Shown here: piece by piece, positions 1 to 5,658 of the stretch
How the letters are laid out: each line of letters begins with the position of its first letter
Numbering within the stretch: position 1 is the first letter of the stretch
Source: an uncultured Opitutia bacterium
GTDB lineage: Bacteria; Verrucomicrobiota; Verrucomicrobiae; Opitutales; MB11C04
Assembly (NCBI GenBank): GCA_913048545.1
Contig: CAJWWH010000089.1
Location: 1-6,853, forward strand
Length of the DNA stretch: 6,853 bases
Direction of reading: 5' to 3'
Made by a program: the position numbers and the translations under genes
Notes under the pieces: generated by a model
What the model was told of the DNA's origin: nothing
The model's input: the letters and a program-made list of their open reading frames with translations, nothing else
Database searches by the model: none

Positions 1-782
1 GAAAGGTAGGTGAGGGAGTCCTTTGCCTTGGATATTCCCCCGGCCGGTTTGTAACCAACATGGTACCCGGTTCTCTCGTAATAGTCGCGAATTTGCCGGA
101 TCATGGTTAGGCTGATGGGAAGGGTGGCATTCACACTTTCCTTTCCGGTTGAAGTTTTAATAAAATCCGCACCCGCCATCATACAGATCATAGAGGCACG
201 GGCCACATTACGAAGTGTTCCCAGTTCTCCGGTGGCTAAAATTGCTTTCACATGGGCATCTCCGCAGGCTTCCCGAAAAGCTTTCATTTCGTCGTACAGA
301 GCCTGCCAGTTTTGGGTCAGCACATGGCGACGTGAAATCACAATATCAATTTCTTGGGCACCTGCCCTAACGGACTCTCCAATCTCGGCCAACCGCAGGG
401 TATAGGGTGAAAGACCGGCAGGGAATCCTGTGGATACTGCTGCCACTGGAATATTGGTTCCTTCGAGAGCGGAAATGGCTGCAGGAACCATTTCGTGGTA
501 CACGCAGATTGCACCGGTATGGATCGTCCCCGGTTCAATCTCCATTGCTTGCAGTAGGTCTTTTCGAACTGGGTGCTTGGCTTTCTGGCATAATCTCCGA
601 ACCCGTTGATCGGTATCATCTCCAGATAAGGTGGTCAGATCAATACAGGTAATGGCCTTGAGCAACCAAGCCGCTTGGTTGGCTTTCTTAATCGAACGTC
701 TACCCGGTAGTGTTTTGCACCGGCGTTCAATTGCCGATGTGTTTACCTGCACAGAAAGTGCCCAGTCCAGGTCGAGTTTCAC
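1..782 (-). CDS. deoC: Deoxyribose-phosphate aldolase (DERA), long form, 3' end cut by window edge
   Basis: Class I aldolase that splits 2-deoxy-D-ribose-5-phosphate into acetaldehyde and glyceraldehyde-3-phosphate in the cytosol, the last step of deoxynucleoside catabolism. About 260 codons are visible in one uninterrupted frame. Seen motifs: QAAWLLKAITCIDLTTLSGDD at about residues 36-56, VSTGFPAG (116-123), EIDIVI with the proton-relay Asp at 146, ILATGELGT (181-189), FIKTSTGK with the Schiff-base Lys at 209, and GYKPAGGI with the second active-site Lys at 245. These match the DERA family; the LDLDW start, the IDLTTLSGDD block and the overall spacing resemble animal DERA (about 318 aa) more than the shorter E. 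coli enzyme. The missing C-terminus should hold the phosphate-binding GASS/GAST-type motif. The start chosen is a GTG (complement of 780-782) just before LDLDW; an in-frame GTG further upstream (complement of 843-845) is an alternative. It is divergent from cdd, whose pathway it shares. Confidence 0.95.
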   Translation of the reverse strand, partial: MKLDLDWALSVQVNTSAIERRCKTLPGRRSIKKANQAAWLLKAITCIDLTTLSGDDTDQRVRRLCQKAKHPVRKDLLQAMEIEPGTIHTGAICVYHEMVPAAISALEGTNIPVAAVSTGFPAGLSPYTLRLAEIGESVRAGAQEIDIVISRRHVLTQNWQALYDEMKAFREACGDAHVKAILATGELGTLRNVARASMICMMAGADFIKTSTGKESVNATLPISLTMIRQIRDYYERTGYHVGYKPAGGISKAKDSLTYL

Positions 783-853
783 ACCTGGGTTTCTTTTCAG
801 GGAATGACTTGTTGGGATTGAGTTGCTATTAGAATGGTACACAGTGTTAAATG

Positions 854-874
854 AATGATTAATTTAGAATCATT
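854..874. promoter_or_regulatory. 7-bp inverted repeat, possible operator between deoC and cdd
   Basis: AATGATT (854-860) and AATCATT (868-874) are perfect reverse complements separated by 7 nt. The symmetric, AT-rich dyad sits near the middle of the divergent region and overlaps the candidate boxes TAGAAT (plus) and TACAAT (minus). Dyads of this size commonly bind dimeric repressors, and nucleoside catabolic genes are commonly controlled by DeoR- or CytR-type regulators. The half-sites do not match the CRP or CytR consensus I know. The assignment rests on position and symmetry; chance occurrence in AT-rich DNA is possible. Confidence 0.35.
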
Positions 875-956
875 GTAATTCCTTGGTCCTGTGGCAAGTT
901 TCTTGTTTTTCGCATTCGCTTGCCAGAATTGAAGCTTCGTTTCAAAATAAACCCTT

Positions 957-960
957 AGGA
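957..960 (+). promoter_or_regulatory. Ribosome binding site of cdd (AGGA)
   Basis: AGGA lies 9 nt upstream of the ATG at 970. It is the only Shine-Dalgarno-like motif near the start and supports ATG 970 over the longer TTG start at 883. Confidence 0.6.
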
Positions 961-969
961 AAATATTAT

Positions 970-1362
970 ATGTCACTTTTTCAAAATGCCCTAGCGATTC
1001 GCGAGAACGCTCACGCTCCTTATTCCAGGTTTAAGGTGGGGGCTGCTGTTCGATCTGCCAGTGGGAAGGTTTTTGTCGGTTGTAATGTGGAAAATTCAGC
1101 TTATCCGGAGGGAACTTGTGCGGAGGCCGGGGCGATTAGTGCAATGATTGCGGCAGGGGAAAAAAGAATTGAGCAGGTTTGTGTAGTTGCCGACAGTCCG
1201 GTTCCCATTGCCCCTTGTGGAGGATGCCGGCAAAAAATTGCCGAGTTTGCCAGCCCTGAAGTAGAGGTAATTCTTGCTGATCTAGAGGGGGAAACAAAAC
1301 GAGTTACGGTAGGCGAACTTCTACCGCATGCCTTTTCAAATTCCCACTTGCCGGGGGAATGA
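970..1362 (+). CDS. cdd: Cytidine deaminase (homotetrameric, Cys-type zinc site)
   Basis: Cytosolic zinc enzyme that hydrolytically deaminates cytidine and deoxycytidine to uridine and deoxyuridine, feeding DeoA downstream. The 130-residue length fits the short tetrameric class (about 130-145 aa), not the E. coli dimeric form. Seen motifs: YSRFKVGAA (18-26), the substrate-binding CNVENSAYPEG (38-48), TCAE with zinc ligand Cys50 and catalytic Glu52, and PCGGC with zinc ligands Cys83 and Cys86. The residue after CAE is Ala53, where Bacillus subtilis and human enzymes carry Arg that bonds to the zinc cysteines. ATG 970 is chosen because AGGA lies 9 nt upstream and the family N-terminus begins about here; the extension back to TTG 883 has no family resemblance. 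The TGA stop overlaps the deoA start as ATGA, which points to translational coupling. Confidence 0.95.
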   Translation: MSLFQNALAIRENAHAPYSRFKVGAAVRSASGKVFVGCNVENSAYPEGTCAEAGAISAMIAAGEKRIEQVCVVADSPVPIAPCGGCRQKIAEFASPEVEVILADLEGETKRVTVGELLPHAFSNSHLPGE

Positions 1363-2666
1363 ACATACCGTTAATTTTATCGAAAGTTCGGGATGGGGTT
1401 TTTCTCTCGAACACAGAGTTGAGTGAATTTACCCTTGGGTTAGTTTCCGGTGAGGTTTCCGATGCTCAGGCTGGTGCTTTTGCAATGGCTGTCTGTGTAA
1501 ATGGACTGAGTGAAGATGAACGGGTGGGCCTAACTTTAGCGATGAAGGATTCGGGGAATGTTCAGCAGTGGAATTTGTCCGGTCCGGTTCTAGATAAACA
1601 CTCAACCGGTGGAATTGGTGATAATGTCTCCCTTGTTCTTGCTCCGGCACTGGCTGCCTGTGGGGCTTATATTCCAATGATTTCCGGGCGTGGACTTGGG
1701 CATACTGGTGGTACATTGGACAAGCTGGAGTCCATTCCTGGTTATCGCACCTTACTTCCTGAAGCTGAATTTCAAAGAATTGTCACGGATGTGGGCTGTG
1801 CAATAGTAGGTGCGGGGCAGGGGATTGCTCCTGCGGATAAGAGGTTGTATGCGATACGCGATGTCACTTCCACGGTGGAAAGTATTGATTTGATAACCGC
1901 CTCCATTCTTTCCAAAAAACTGGCTGCTGGCTTGGAGGGACTCATACTTGATGTCAAGGTTGGGAATGGGGCATTTATCAGTGATCCTAATGAAGCCAAG
2001 CGTTTGGCCCGGTCCTTGGTTGACGGAGCGAATGGAGCGGGGTGTAAAACATCGGCCCGGTTGACTGATATGGATCAACCACTTGCCCGTGTGGCCGGAA
2101 ATGCACTTGAATGTCGAAACGCAATCGAGTTTCTCAATGGGTTAAACCAGGATTCAAGGTTACGGGAAGTTGTGCTTTCCTTGGGAGGAGAATTACTTTG
2201 GCTGGGTGGGTTAGTTGAAGACTCAAGTCAGGGAGAAATTAAAATCGATCAGGCTATTGCAAGCGGGAATGCAACCGAAAGATTTGCACAGATGGTTTCC
2301 GCTTTGGGTGGTCCGAATGATCTGGTTGAGAATTATTCTAGTCATCTTCCTACAGCTCCAATCGTATATGATTTGGTTGTAAAAGAGAATGGATTTATCT
2401 CCGAAATTGATCTGCGTGCGGTCGGGCAGGTAGTGATTGAATTGGGTGGTGGGCGCAAGCAACAGGATGATATTCTTGATCTTTCAGTTGGTTTGGATCA
2501 AATTGTCGGCCTTGGTCAGGCTGTTCAACAAGGAGATCTCTTATGTCGGATTCATGCAAAGGATGAAGACTCTATGCATTCGGTCTCGAAAAATTTGCTA
2601 TCTGCTTTTACTATTAGTGAATCGAAATTTAATCCCATTCCCGTAGTGGGAGAACTTGTAAAGTAA
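1359..2666 (+). CDS. deoA: Thymidine phosphorylase (pyrimidine-nucleoside phosphorylase family)
   Basis: Catalyses reversible phosphorolysis of thymidine and deoxyuridine to the free base plus 2-deoxyribose-1-phosphate. At 435 aa it matches E. coli DeoA (440 aa) almost end to end. An all-helical N-terminal domain leads into DKHSTGGIGDN (79-89), the phosphate-binding region, then the family signature SGRGLGHTGGTLDKLE (109-124). Residues equivalent to E. coli His85, Arg171, Ser186 and Lys190 are present at His81, Arg167, Ser182 and Lys186. LDVKVGNGAF (197-206) is also conserved. The C-terminal domain contains ELGGGRKQQDD, close to the MGGGRRQASD of E. coli. Block similarity favours DeoA over the broader Pdp enzyme, but the two are related and uridine use cannot be excluded. 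The ATG lies within the cdd stop (ATGA), and the only purine-rich leader (GGGGGA) abuts the ATG, so coupled translation is likely. Confidence 0.94.
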   Translation: MNIPLILSKVRDGVFLSNTELSEFTLGLVSGEVSDAQAGAFAMAVCVNGLSEDERVGLTLAMKDSGNVQQWNLSGPVLDKHSTGGIGDNVSLVLAPALAACGAYIPMISGRGLGHTGGTLDKLESIPGYRTLLPEAEFQRIVTDVGCAIVGAGQGIAPADKRLYAIRDVTSTVESIDLITASILSKKLAAGLEGLILDVKVGNGAFISDPNEAKRLARSLVDGANGAGCKTSARLTDMDQPLARVAGNALECRNAIEFLNGLNQDSRLREVVLSLGGELLWLGGLVEDSSQGEIKIDQAIASGNATERFAQMVSALGGPNDLVENYSSHLPTAPIVYDLVVKENGFISEIDLRAVGQVVIELGGGRKQQDDILDLSVGLDQIVGLGQAVQQGDLLCRIHAKDEDSMHSVSKNLLSAFTISESKFNPIPVVGELVK

Positions 2667-2676
2667 AATAATTTTA
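2664..2676. repeat. 13-bp AT-only perfect palindrome at the deoA-upp junction
   Basis: TAAAAT (2664-2669) and ATTTTA (2671-2676) are perfect complements around a single A. The palindrome begins with the deoA stop codon and fills most of the 15-nt gap before the upp ATG, just where a Shine-Dalgarno would be expected. A 1-nt loop is not physically favourable in RNA, so it may be no more than AT-rich spacer. Confidence 0.5.
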
Positions 2677-2681
2677 TTCCA

Positions 2682-3317
2682 ATGACTACTCATCTTACCG
2701 TTTTAGACCATCCTTTGATTCAGCATAAACTTACACTTATGCGCAAAAAGGAGACTCCCAGTTCAACCTTTCGGCAGTTATTGTGGGAGACCTCGATGCT
2801 GCTTGCCTATGGAGTCACTGATGATCTTCCATTGGTTGATGTTACAGTTGAGACTCCGGTTTGCCGGACCCGTTCTCCTATTTTGGATGGAAAGAAACTT
2901 GCCCTTATTTCCATTTTACGTGCGGGTAATGGCCTGCTTGATGGGATCCTGGAAGTCATTCCTGCAGCTCGAGTTGGTTTTGTGGGTATGTATCGGGATG
3001 AGACAACTCTCGAGCCAGTCGAATATTATTGTAAGGTGCCAGCTGAATTGGAAAACCGTCTGGTAATTGCAGTCGATCCGATGCTTGCTACCGGAAATTC
3101 ATCTGTCGCTGCGATTGATCGATTAAAAAAAGAAGGAGCAAGTGAAATCCGTTTGCTTTGTCTGCTTGCTGCTCCAGAAGGAGTGGCCCGAATGAAAGAG
3201 GCCCATCCCGACGTATCGATTTTTACTGCTTCGCTTGATGAAAAACTTAATGAATACGGATACATTGTTCCCGGGTTGGGCGATGCAGGTGATCGGATGT
3301 TTGGTACTCAAGCCTAA
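2682..3317 (+). CDS. upp: Uracil phosphoribosyltransferase
   Basis: Converts uracil and PRPP to UMP and pyrophosphate in the cytosol, recovering the base released by the phosphorylase encoded upstream. The 211 aa are the usual length (E. coli 208). Seen: the N-terminal [12 protein letters not shown] block (10-21), [12 protein letters not shown] (78-88), [15 protein letters not shown] (102-116), the PRPP-binding loop [11 protein letters not shown] (131-141) and the C-terminal uracil-binding segment [13 protein letters not shown] (193-205). All key blocks are intact. The gene starts 15 nt after deoA and has no Shine-Dalgarno; its leader is almost purely A/T. It is likely translated from the same transcript as cdd-deoA. 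The mqo gene begins 12 nt downstream. Confidence 0.97.
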   Translation: MTTHLTVLDHPLIQHKLTLMRKKETPSSTFRQLLWETSMLLAYGVTDDLPLVDVTVETPVCRTRSPILDGKKLALISILRAGNGLLDGILEVIPAARVGFVGMYRDETTLEPVEYYCKVPAELENRLVIAVDPMLATGNSSVAAIDRLKKEGASEIRLLCLLAAPEGVARMKEAHPDVSIFTASLDEKLNEYGYIVPGLGDAGDRMFGTQA

Positions 3318-3329
3318 TCAGTTTCGATT

Positions 3330-4835
3330 GTGAGTACTGAAAAAGAACTCGAAACAATAGATGTTGCCCTGATCGGGAGCGGGGTCATGTCTGCCAACCT
3401 GGGTGCTCTGCTCAAATGCCTCGATCCCAATCTCAGGATTGAACTTTATGAAGTCACTAATGAGCTCTCACAGGAAAGTTCCAATGGGTGGAATAATGCT
3501 GGGACCGGACACGCCGGGATATGTGAACTAAGTTACACGCCAGATCGTGGACCGGATGGTGAAGTCGAGGTGTCCAAAGCGGTGGAAATATTCGAACATT
3601 TCGAACAGACCAAACAATTCTGGGCCTTCGCTGTGCGGAGCGGTATGATTGATAATCCGAGAGATTTTATTCAACCGGTTCCCCATATCAGTTTTGTTTA
3701 CGGGAAGGAACAGGTCGATTTTCTGAAATCCCGTCACCGGGGAATGTCTGCTCACCCCTTTTTTTCCAAAATGGAATATTCAGAGGATCCGGAAACAATT
3801 CGCCAATGGGCCCCTCTTTTGATGGAAGGTCGAGAGGGTATGCGGGTGGCTGCGACTAAAATGGATGCCGGAACCGACGTTAATTTCGGTGAACTTTCCC
3901 GTAAATTAATTCATTGGCTGGGTGAGCAGGAAGGCTGTTCTTTTTACTCCTCAAATCGGGTCACTGATTTAAAACGTTCTCAAGATGGATGGGAACTCAC
4001 GATCATAGACTTAAAGAAGGGAACCACGCGATACAGGCGGTCAAAATTTGTTTTCATCGGAGCGGGGGGAGGTTCTCTTCCACTTTTACAGAAAGCCGGA
4101 GTGCCTGAGATTAAGGGATATGGTGGATTTCCTATTGGTGGACAGTGGCTAGTTTGCGATGATCCGAAAATTGTTAAAATGCACGATGCCAAAGTATATG
4201 GACTTTCTCCCGGAGCGGCACCGACCATGGCGGTTCCCCACCTAGATAGTCGATGGTTGGAGGGGAAGAAAACCCTTCTCTTTGGACCCTATGCCGCATG
4301 GACAACCAAGTTTTTACATCGCGGTGGAAGTTTTCTCGATCTACCTGGTTCGATTAAATTTCATAATATTCTTACGCTCATAAAGGTGGGGATAAGTAAT
4401 ATTCCACTTGTCTCTTATTTGGTTCAGCAGGGACTGCAAAGCATGAAAACACGGATGAAAGAACTATGGAATTTTTATCCTGATGCGAAGGCCAAAGACT
4501 GGAAACTTATTGATGCCGGTATACGAGTGCAGGCAATTAAGAAAGAAGACGGGGATGCCGGAATTGTTCACTTCGGCACTGAGGTGGTGACCACTAAAGA
4601 TAAAACGATTTCTGCTCTGTTAGGTGCCTCACCGGGTGCATCAGTCTGCGTCAATATCGTCCTTGATGTGGCTCAAAAATGCTTTCCAAGATTGTGTAAT
4701 ACGAAAAAGGAAAAGCTCAAAGAAATGATTCCCACATTTAACTTAAAATTAGAAGCAATATCTTCACTGGAAGAGGTTAGGCAATATCAAGAATGGAAAA
4801 GTAATGCAGAGAAAACTCTCAGATTGAAGAGTTGA
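3330..4835 (+). CDS. mqo: Malate:quinone oxidoreductase
   Basis: FAD-dependent peripheral membrane enzyme that oxidises L-malate to oxaloacetate and gives the electrons to the quinone pool, the NAD-independent counterpart of malate dehydrogenase. The 501 aa match the Mqo family length (about 490-550). Seen: the dinucleotide-binding VALIGSGVMSANLG (12-25), SSNGWNNAGTGHAG (50-63), an FFSKMEYSED block (144-153), FIGAGGGSLPLLQKAG (242-257), GGFPIGGQWLVC (265-276), and the C-terminal FAD-contact region IVHFGTEVVTT followed by LLGASPGASVCVNIVLDV (430-447). GTG 3330 is chosen because the upp stop (3315-3317) is in the same frame just upstream, no other standard start lies between them, and a later start would destroy the FAD motif. 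No Shine-Dalgarno is visible. The 12-nt gap suggests cotranscription with upp, an uncommon pairing. The 3' end converges on the azurin-like gene with 13 nt between them. Confidence 0.96.
   Translation: MSTEKELETIDVALIGSGVMSANLGALLKCLDPNLRIELYEVTNELSQESSNGWNNAGTGHAGICELSYTPDRGPDGEVEVSKAVEIFEHFEQTKQFWAFAVRSGMIDNPRDFIQPVPHISFVYGKEQVDFLKSRHRGMSAHPFFSKMEYSEDPETIRQWAPLLMEGREGMRVAATKMDAGTDVNFGELSRKLIHWLGEQEGCSFYSSNRVTDLKRSQDGWELTIIDLKKGTTRYRRSKFVFIGAGGGSLPLLQKAGVPEIKGYGGFPIGGQWLVCDDPKIVKMHDAKVYGLSPGAAPTMAVPHLDSRWLEGKKTLLFGPYAAWTTKFLHRGGSFLDLPGSIKFHNILTLIKVGISNIPLVSYLVQQGLQSMKTRMKELWNFYPDAKAKDWKLIDAGIRVQAIKKEDGDAGIVHFGTEVVTTKDKTISALLGASPGASVCVNIVLDVAQKCFPRLCNTKKEKLKEMIPTFNLKLEAISSLEEVRQYQEWKSNAEKTLRLKS
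4814..4833 (-). terminator. Weak hairpin, possible terminator of the azurin-like gene inside mqo 3' end
   Basis: AACTCT (4814-4819) pairs with AGAGTT (4828-4833) across an 8-nt loop. Read on the minus strand the stem follows the azurin-like stop by 15 nt and is followed by a short pyrimidine run (TTCTCT). The stem is only 6 bp and AT-leaning, and it lies within the last codons of mqo, so its role as a terminator is uncertain. No better terminator is visible in the 13-nt convergent gap for either gene. Confidence 0.25.
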
Positions 4836-4848
4836 GTAGGAACATTGT

Positions 4849-5289
4849 TTACTTCACCACCATTACCCCACGCATCATTGCATAATGACCTGGGAATGTG
4901 CATACAAATTGATGAATACCCGGCTTTGCAGGAGCCTTGAACTTGATTACCTCCACTTCGCCAGGGCCCAATAATTTAGTGAAGGCTAATACATCATCCT
5001 TGACGGCATCGGGCAGAGCGTTAGTTGCATTTGCACCAGCCTGCAAAGCTTTTCCACCAAATGCAATTGCAGAAACACCCTCTTTAAGAATGACTAGGTT
5101 ATGCCCCATTGCAATTTTAGGTAGGCTACCTGCATTTTTAAATTCAAGCTCAACATCATCGCCTGCCTTTACTTCAAATTCTTTAAGACTAAATTGCATC
5201 TGGTCATTACCGGATATCGTCACCTTAGTGACCGCGTGAATATTTGATAATAAAAAAGCTGTGAGGATAATTGTGAATAAAACTTTCAT
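4849..5289 (-). CDS. azu: Azurin-like type 1 blue copper protein (secreted)
   Basis: Small cupredoxin expected to carry single electrons in the periplasm. It has a signal peptide with Lys at position 2 and a hydrophobic core (residues 3-15), probably cut after Ala19 of SNIHA, leaving about 127 aa, close to mature azurin (about 128). Azurin features: ISGNDQMQF (25-33), GSLPKIAMGHN (54-64) with copper ligand His63, FTKLLGPGE (103-111), and CTFPGHYAMM with ligands Cys130, His135 and Met139. The spacing of Cys, His and Met equals that of Pseudomonas azurin (112, 117, 121). Cys130 is the only cysteine, so the disulfide that links residues 3 and 26 of classical azurin is absent. No Shine-Dalgarno precedes the ATG. 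Its electron partner is unknown; mqo is a neighbour but faces the cytoplasm and reduces quinone, so a direct partnership is not implied. Confidence 0.92.
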   Translation of the reverse strand: MKVLFTIILTAFLLSNIHAVTKVTISGNDQMQFSLKEFEVKAGDDVELEFKNAGSLPKIAMGHNLVILKEGVSAIAFGGKALQAGANATNALPDAVKDDVLAFTKLLGPGEVEVIKFKAPAKPGIHQFVCTFPGHYAMMRGVMVVK

Positions 5290-5466
5290 TATTTTGAAGC
5301 ATATTTAAAATTCATAAAAATTCAAGTTTGGGAAAGGTTAAAAAAACTAAATATGTCAGTGTATGAATGTTTTGGTTAGATCATAGATCATGAGTTTAGT
5401 TGTAACAAAAAATTACGGCATGGAATGATAGCCCGATATTTTACTTATCAACTAAAAGAGTTTTAA
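5290..5466. promoter_or_regulatory. AT-rich leader of the azurin-like gene with short direct repeats
   Basis: No gene is visible here. On the minus strand a TTGAAT box and TATGCT, about 16 nt apart, form a weak promoter candidate for the azurin-like gene. AAAATTCA occurs twice with a 10-bp step (5307-5314 and 5317-5324), one helical turn, overlapping that candidate. Further upstream AGATCAT is repeated in perfect tandem (5378-5391). TAAAA-GAG-TTTTA (5453-5465) forms a small 5-bp hairpin immediately past the stop of the 63-codon ORF. All are short and could arise by chance in AT-rich DNA. Confidence 0.35.
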
Positions 5467-5658
5467 CTAAACGGAATCGATTTTATGTATTTCAGAGTCT
5501 TCTTTGATCGCAAATACATTATTTCTTTTAGTATCAACCACAACAACATGTCCAAGAATAAGATCAGTACAAAGCTTCTTTATAAAATCCGATCTGAGAG
5601 CTTCATCTGGGCTCATATTTAATGTGGTTCCGAGCCGATCTATTAATTTATTAAACAT
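5467..5658 (-). CDS. Hypothetical small protein, 63 aa
   Basis: I do not recognise this protein. It begins MFNKLIDRLGTTLN, has a probable amphipathic helical first half (about 1-35), then a hydrophobic strand-like LILGHVVVVDT (33-43), a KRNN turn and a second strand VFAIKED, reading like a beta hairpin, and a charged tail. It has no signal peptide, no membrane segment and a single Cys (30). The composition is protein-like rather than random, with mixed charged residues and no low-complexity runs. The ATG is the only standard start; an in-frame TAA lies upstream and no Shine-Dalgarno is seen. It is isolated in AT-rich DNA between the azurin-like gene and recQ, about 180 nt from the former and 330 nt from the latter on the same strand. 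It may be a genuine orphan gene, a remnant or a chance ORF. Confidence 0.45.
   Translation of the reverse strand: MFNKLIDRLGTTLNMSPDEALRSDFIKKLCTDLILGHVVVVDTKRNNVFAIKEDSEIHKIDSV

Larger units (their letters stand above)
783..969. promoter_or_regulatory. Divergent deoC / cdd intergenic control region
   Basis: This 187-nt stretch lies between the 5' ends of two genes of the same pathway, so it must hold the promoters for both directions. An open frame on the plus strand runs back to a TTG at 883, but the 29 extra residues it would add to Cdd do not look like the family, so I treat it as untranslated. Weak sigma70-like candidates: plus strand TTGCCA (920-925), 17 nt, CAAAAT (943-948); plus strand TAGAAT (865-870) without a good -35; minus strand TACAAT (complement of 872-877) with a TTGCCA box (complement of 892-897) only 14 nt away. 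None is decisive. The inverted repeat at 854-874 is listed separately. Confidence 0.5.

Noticed and set aside
103..652. Open frames on the plus strand and a second minus frame across deoC
   Set aside because: They overlap the continuous DERA frame, which carries all catalytic motifs; they are antisense or shifted shadows.
883..969. N-terminal extension of cytidine deaminase from a TTG start at 883
   Set aside because: The 29 extra residues have no family resemblance, while ATG 970 has AGGA at 9 nt and gives the normal 130-aa length.
1429..2646. Several open frames inside deoA on both strands
   Set aside because: Low-complexity, family-less translations overlapping a complete DeoA frame.
2632..2651. 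TCCCA/TGGGA hairpin near the deoA 3' end as a terminator
   Set aside because: The stem is 5 bp, lies inside the coding sequence and has no adjoining T-run; the following gene is tightly spaced and likely cotranscribed.
4937..5239. 100-codon plus-strand frame over the azurin-like gene
   Set aside because: The minus-strand frame has a signal peptide and a full copper-ligand set; the plus frame is its shadow.
5378..5391. Tandem AGATCAT repeat as a tiny repeat array
   Set aside because: Only two 7-bp copies, with no spacer pattern or further copies; consistent with chance or slippage.
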